Part shown: in pieces, positions 5,911 through 8,700 of the stretch | Position numbering within the stretch: the first letter of the stretch is position 1 | How the letters are laid out: every line of letters begins with the position of its first letter | NCBI GenBank assembly: GCA_900318855.1 | Contig: ONMG01000095.1 | Location: 1 to 8,700, forward strand | Direction: 5' to 3' | DNA: 8,700 nucleotides | Source of the DNA: an uncultured Prevotella sp. | Lineage (GTDB): Bacteria; Bacteroidota; Bacteroidia; Bacteroidales; Bacteroidaceae | The notes under the pieces: generated by a model | Told to the model about the DNA's origin: nothing | Database searches by the model: none | What the model saw: only the letters and a program-made list of their open reading frames with translations | Made by a program: the position numbers and the translations under genes

Positions 5911-8085
5911 CTATATAATTAATGATTCTTCCAACCAATGATTCTCTGTCTTGAGTCCCACGTTACTATCGTAAAAGCTCTCAGAAGGTATGAAATAGAT
6001 GTTCTCCACTATTTCCTTGATGGCCCCGGCACTTTGAAGTGACTTCAGGTCATTCTGATGGATGTTGACACTATATTGTCCCAACTGGCGCATGAGCGAT
6101 GGATTAGGTCCCATACGCACCAGGTTCTCCACCAATTTGCCACTGTTCTTATAGTTCACGATGACTGGGGTCGTAGCGCTGTCTATCAGCCTGAACCGTC
6201 TGGCGGCCTCCTCAAGCTGAGGGTGCCATGTCCCATCGTTGTTCATGTAGAGCAAGCCTTTCATGTCCTTGGCATCAAACGTATTGGCCCGACAGTACAG
6301 TTGCCTGAAATAATCTTCCATCGCCTGTGGCGAAAAGAGATCATCATAATGGCTCATGCTTAGTCGGGCCTCGTTACCCTGACTGATGAACCCTCGTGGC
6401 AAGGGATGCTCCTTACCCAGACTGAACACGGTTGTCTCGCCCATGGACAGATGTCCCTCACGATTACACCGTCCCGCAGCCTGCAAGATGGAGTCAAGAC
6501 CTGCTTCCTGACGGAATACCACGGGAAAGTCAATATCCACACCAGCCTCAATCAGTTGCGTAGCCACGACTCGAAGCGGAATGCCGGACTCCTCCTTGAG
6601 CAGGTTTCTGATCCTGCCTATCGTTTCCCCAACATGAGCAGGACACATCATCCTCGACAGATGTATCCTGCCCTCTTCTGGCAATCTGCTATACAGTTCC
6701 CGGGCATCGGCACGTGTATTGACTATACAAAGCACCTTATCGTAGCGTTGAAGCCTTTGGGCTATTTCATCGTAATTGCTCTTGTGGTCGTCCATAATCA
6801 GACGCACCCTGCGCAATCTGTCATGCAGCCTTGCGTCCTTGGGGATAAGTTCCTCAACCTGCCGATGCTGAAAGCCGTTGAATGAAACCGAAGGATTGGC
6901 TCCATCTATCCTCCCCGAAAACACCGGTTGGCTGGCCGTGGTCAGCAGCAAGGAGGTATGGAATATTCTCGATAGCGTGTCAAGCGTGTCGATGATAGGG
7001 CGTAGAAAAGTAATGGGAAGTGTCTGCGCCTCGTCAAGAATGATGACGCTATTAGCGATATTGTGCAGTTTACGGCATGCTGCTGGCTTGTTGCTGAAAA
7101 GCGACTCGAAAAGCTGGACATTGGTCGTTACGATGACCGGATAATCCCAGTTCTCCGTGGCAAGGCGGTAACGCTCCTTGAGACACTCATCGCCAATCTC
7201 ATCATAATTGAATTCAGAATGGTGTTCCAGCACGTTCTCCACTCCGAGTATGGCTTTCAATGTAGAGGCCGTCTGAGTGATTATACTGGTATAGGGGATG
7301 GCTATTATCACCCGACTCTGTCCGTTGTGTATGGCATGGCGCATCGCCCAAAGTAAGGAGGAGAGGGTCTTGCCGCCTCCAGTCGGCACAGTCATGGAGA
7401 ATACCCCTTGAGGCAGATTGCTCTTGTTACGGCAAAGTTGTTGAACATAATTCCTTACCCTGTTGACCTCGTTGTCTGTACTCGATTTCTTCAGGTTTGA
7501 CAGGTGTGCCTCCAGTTTGTCCAATAGCGTTGGCAAGTCCTCGCTTTTACCACGCAAAGCCGACTGTTCCGGCTGCATGAAATGTTCTGTGTCGAGGTAG
7601 TCCGCATCCACAAGACAGCTGAACAGCATCCTCACGAAATGATGCATATCCTCCTTATCCAACTTCAATTGAGGAAAGTCTGGCTGTATAGGGAGCGGGC
7701 CAATTTTTATCTCCGGGGGGATGCCCTTTTTCAACATGCTCTCTACCTCGTCATCATCATACAGGCCACGATGGTGTCCCATGATAATATTTGCGAGGAA
7801 TGGAAATCGGAGAGGAATTTGACGTTGCGCTATCACGCCTCCAATGAATGCATGCTCATGGGATCCCTTAGCGTCATTTTTGGGTGCAAGTCCGTTAGTT
7901 GACAGTATGTAGTTCTGAAAGGTGTCCCTTTCCTTACCCTTATCATGAAGCCAACCGGCAAGATAAGCAAGGGTACCGCTGTCGAAAATGTCAGCGAATC
8001 GTTTCGCCAAATCGGCAACATTGGCGCTGTGTTCCTGTAAAGACTGGAAAACAGGTTCTGGTTTAAGTTTTAAGTGTGCTATCAT
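5911..8085 (-). CDS. cas3: CRISPR-associated helicase/nuclease Cas3 (HD plus DExD/H, type I-C)
   Basis: Cas3 is recruited to the target-bound Cascade, nicks the displaced strand and unwinds and degrades the DNA. The 724-residue product has a complete N-terminal HD nuclease: His19, the HD pair at 47-48 (AGWLHDKGK), SHEHAF (75-80), GHHRGL (103-108) and DADYLDTE (160-167). The superfamily 2 helicase follows, with Walker A PTGGGKT (234-240), Walker B DEAQ (351-354), motif III as TTASQP (382-387), VATQLIEAGVDIDF (507-520) and motif VI QAAGRCNR (535-542). No catalytic motif is missing. It is the first gene of the operon; the ATG at 8085 lies about 67 bases downstream of a TATCTTTG box, and cas5c begins 4 bases after its stop. 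Confidence 0.97.
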   Translation of the reverse strand: MIAHLKLKPEPVFQSLQEHSANVADLAKRFADIFDSGTLAYLAGWLHDKGKERDTFQNYILSTNGLAPKNDAKGSHEHAFIGGVIAQRQIPLRFPFLANIIMGHHRGLYDDDEVESMLKKGIPPEIKIGPLPIQPDFPQLKLDKEDMHHFVRMLFSCLVDADYLDTEHFMQPEQSALRGKSEDLPTLLDKLEAHLSNLKKSSTDNEVNRVRNYVQQLCRNKSNLPQGVFSMTVPTGGGKTLSSLLWAMRHAIHNGQSRVIIAIPYTSIITQTASTLKAILGVENVLEHHSEFNYDEIGDECLKERYRLATENWDYPVIVTTNVQLFESLFSNKPAACRKLHNIANSVIILDEAQTLPITFLRPIIDTLDTLSRIFHTSLLLTTASQPVFSGRIDGANPSVSFNGFQHRQVEELIPKDARLHDRLRRVRLIMDDHKSNYDEIAQRLQRYDKVLCIVNTRADARELYSRLPEEGRIHLSRMMCPAHVGETIGRIRNLLKEESGIPLRVVATQLIEAGVDIDFPVVFRQEAGLDSILQAAGRCNREGHLSMGETTVFSLGKEHPLPRGFISQGNEARLSMSHYDDLFSPQAMEDYFRQLYCRANTFDAKDMKGLLYMNNDGTWHPQLEEAARRFRLIDSATTPVIVNYKNSGKLVENLVRMGPNPSLMRQLGQYSVNIHQNDLKSLQSAGAIKEIVENIYFIPSESFYDSNVGLKTENHWLEESLII

Positions 8086-8151
8086 ACGCTATCTTTACCA
8101 AGCATTGACTTGCAAGGATTATACAGACGATATTCATCAGTTCTCAATTGG

Positions 8152-8159
8152 CAAAGATA
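8152..8159 (-). promoter_or_regulatory. Probable -7 box of the cas operon promoter
   Basis: TATCTTTG on the minus strand matches the Bacteroidota -7 consensus TAnnTTTG and lies 66 bases before the cas3 ATG, in AT-rich DNA. No good TTTG is found 19-21 bases upstream (that stretch reads roughly GTGGTC on the minus strand), so the -33 element is weak or absent. Transcription would begin near 8147, giving a leader of about 60 bases. Position and sequence favour a promoter; the missing -33 box suggests low basal activity or an activator. Confidence 0.5.
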
Positions 8160-8200
8160 TACATTTATTTTGGAAAGACCACGCTTTTGGTTAGTTTTTA

Positions 8201-8231
8201 TGTTCAACTCTCGCAGATTATATCCCATTGC
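8201..8231. repeat. Copy of a leader-region repeat on the far side of the cas operon
   Basis: TGTTCAACTCTCGCA (8201-8215) matches TGTTCAACTTTCGCA (344-358) at 14 of 15 bases, in the same orientation. The following bases (TATCCCATTG, 8221-8230) resemble TATCGCATTG at 471-480 in the leader-side repeats. The two copies lie in the two non-coding flanks of the cas operon. CGCAGATT also occurs inverted at 8430-8437. It is probably a dispersed intergenic element; its function is not known. Confidence 0.4.
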
Positions 8232-8236
8232 TTGGT

Positions 8237-8294
8237 GCCGCCCATGCGGCCGTCCGCGCGACATGGAACATATTGCAGGGGCCGCCCTTGCGGC
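8237..8294. repeat. Two near-identical GC-rich hairpins
   Basis: GCCGCCCATGCGGC (8237-8250) and GCCGCCCTTGCGGC (8281-8294) differ at one base. Each forms a 5-bp GCCGC/GCGGC stem with a 4-base loop, 44 bases apart. Eleven bases of the second (GCCCTTGCGGC) recur in inverted orientation at 550-560, in the leader-side non-coding region. They may be transcript-end hairpins after the MFS gene, though no T-run follows, or a repeated intergenic element. Confidence 0.5.
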
Positions 8295-8310
8295 AGGTTT
8301 GATTCCGCCA

Positions 8311-8336
8311 GATGATGATATCAGGTGGTCATCATC
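8311..8336. repeat. 8-bp inverted repeat GATGATGA / TCATCATC
   Basis: The perfect arms 8311-8318 and 8329-8336 enclose a 10-base loop. Beyond a single A/G mismatch, 8308-8309 also pair with 8338-8339. No T-run follows on either strand, so it is not a typical terminator. It sits directly before the tandem repeat. Confidence 0.5.
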
Positions 8337-8339
8337 GGG

Positions 8340-8422
8340 ATCGACGTGTAGAAACAGAGCAGCGAGCAGCCACCAGCGGAATCGACGTGTAGAAACAGAG
8401 CAGCGCGCAGCCATCTGCAGGA
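8340..8422. repeat. Two-copy tandem repeat, 41/42-base unit
   Basis: The unit at 8340-8380 is followed immediately by a second at 8381-8422. The first 35 bases match at 33 positions (differences at 8365/8406 and 8373/8414), and the unit ends are similar with one extra base in the second copy. Both begin ATCGACGTGTAGAAACAGAG. The high identity implies recent duplication or conservation. GCGGAATC at the junction (8376-8383) is also inverted at 8301-8308. Confidence 0.75.
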
Positions 8423-8439
8423 TTTGCGCAATCTGCGTG

Positions 8440-8453
8440 AGGAAACGTTTCCT
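8440..8453. promoter_or_regulatory. Perfect 14-base palindrome, possible operator
   Basis: AGGAAACGTTTCCT is a perfect palindrome starting 9 bases after the MFS stop codon. The AAACGTTT core with a central CG resembles operators of LacI/GalR-family repressors. It lies about 290 bases upstream of the predicted cas promoter, which is far for a simple operator. It could instead be part of a transcript-end structure. Only the symmetry is certain. Confidence 0.4.
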
Positions 8454-8462
8454 TTGTTCACA

Positions 8463-8700
8463 TTATTTTTCTTTTTGGGCCGACATTTGTTCTTTTTTCA
8501 CTTCATTGGCCAGCGGCAGGGTGAGGACGAGGCAAAGCAGGGCACCGCCCACGATGACGGCCGACGACGACCAAAGGATGTTGCCAATCGTCACCACAGG
8601 CGACACGATGGCTCCAGCGACAAACGACGAGGCGCCGAAGATGGCGCTTGCTGCCCCGGCATTGTCGCGCTCGCTGTCCATGGCGATAGCGGTGCTGACG
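8463..8700 (-). CDS. C-terminal part of an MFS drug-efflux transporter (Bcr/CflA-like), cut by the window edge
   Basis: The reading frame is open to the right edge and ends with TAA at 8465-8463, giving 78 visible C-terminal residues. They contain two hydrophobic segments, IFGASSFVAGAIVSPVVTIG and SSAVIVGGALLCLVLTLPL, consistent with the last two of twelve membrane helices. A charged cytoplasmic tail (NEVKKEQMSAQKEK) follows. The segment before them, ending AMDSERDNAGAASAIFGA, fits the end of Bcr/CflA-type proton-driven multidrug exporters of the inner membrane. Subfamily assignment from this fragment is moderate; a membrane transporter is fairly certain. It is upstream of cas3 in the same direction but separated by 377 bases, so it is probably not part of the operon. 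Confidence 0.75.
   Translation of the reverse strand, partial: VSTAIAMDSERDNAGAASAIFGASSFVAGAIVSPVVTIGNILWSSSAVIVGGALLCLVLTLPLANEVKKEQMSAQKEK

Larger units (their letters stand above)
8086..8462. other. Gene-free region between the MFS gene and cas3
   Basis: No credible gene lies in these 377 bases. A minus-strand frame of about 110 codons reaches across it into the cas3 start, but it covers the tandem repeat and the promoter, has no recognisable family and has an arginine/tryptophan-rich composition, so I reject it. Read from right to left, the region holds a 14-base palindrome (8440-8453), a two-copy tandem repeat (8340-8422), an 8-bp inverted repeat (8311-8336), two near-identical GC-rich hairpins (8237-8294), a CGCAGATT-type element (8201-8231) and the probable cas promoter. 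No clear intrinsic terminator with a T-run is seen after the MFS stop. Confidence 0.7.

Noticed and set aside
893..8085. An unusual or new CRISPR subtype or added accessory gene in the operon
   Set aside because: Every gene matches the standard type I-C order and size, and the gaps are too small for an extra gene.
8256..8264. GCGCGACAT, the same nine bases as the repeat end plus the first spacer bases at 52-60
   Set aside because: The match does not extend to the rest of the repeat, and short GC-rich words recur easily by chance.
8082..8414. Minus-strand frame of about 110 codons upstream of cas3
   Set aside because: It overlaps the cas3 start, the probable promoter and the tandem repeat, and its translation looks like non-coding sequence.

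Overview
This window holds a complete, intact-looking type I-C CRISPR-Cas locus (formerly the Dvulg subtype). All cas genes lie on the minus strand. In transcription order they are cas3, cas5c, cas8c (with a probable internal cas11c), cas7, cas4, cas1 and cas2, then a leader and the leader-end of a CRISPR array that runs off the left edge. The right edge carries the 3' end of an unrelated gene, a Bcr/CflA-like multidrug-efflux MFS transporter, also on the minus strand. The protein sequences, roughly 50% GC coding DNA, lack of clear Shine-Dalgarno sequences and promoters of the TTTG / TAnnTTTG type point to Bacteroidota, most likely Bacteroidales (Prevotellaceae-like). The genus is an inference.

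Layout from left to right. Positions 1-123: two identical 32-base repeats, one complete 33-base spacer and one spacer cut by the window edge. Positions 124-597: leader and intergenic region. It contains a well-formed promoter (156-186) about 30 bases from the first repeat, a long inverted repeat (239-300) and a set of degenerate repeats (356-484). Positions 598-8085: the cas operon, with gaps or overlaps of 4 to 36 bases and ATGA-type coupling. Positions 8086-8462: a gene-free stretch with a probable cas promoter, several small inverted repeats, a two-copy 41/42-base tandem repeat and a 14-base perfect palindrome. Positions 8463-8700: MFS transporter C-terminus.

How the genes work together: Cas1, Cas2 and Cas4 capture and trim new spacers and insert them at the leader end (repeat 92-123). 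The array is probably transcribed from its own promoter. Cas5c takes the place of Cas6 in cutting the repeat hairpin, leaving an 11-base 5' handle. Cas5c, Cas7, Cas8c and Cas11c form the Cascade surveillance complex, and Cas3 (HD nuclease plus superfamily 2 helicase) degrades the target. No cas gene shows a frameshift or a lost nuclease or helicase motif. The one notable deviation is that Cas5c appears to lack two of the three RNase residues known from Bacillus halodurans Cas5d.

The system itself is a known type. I see no undescribed defence system here. The observations worth checking are the array promoter, the embedded cas11c start, the Cas5c active-site substitutions and the unexplained repeats in the two non-coding flanks.
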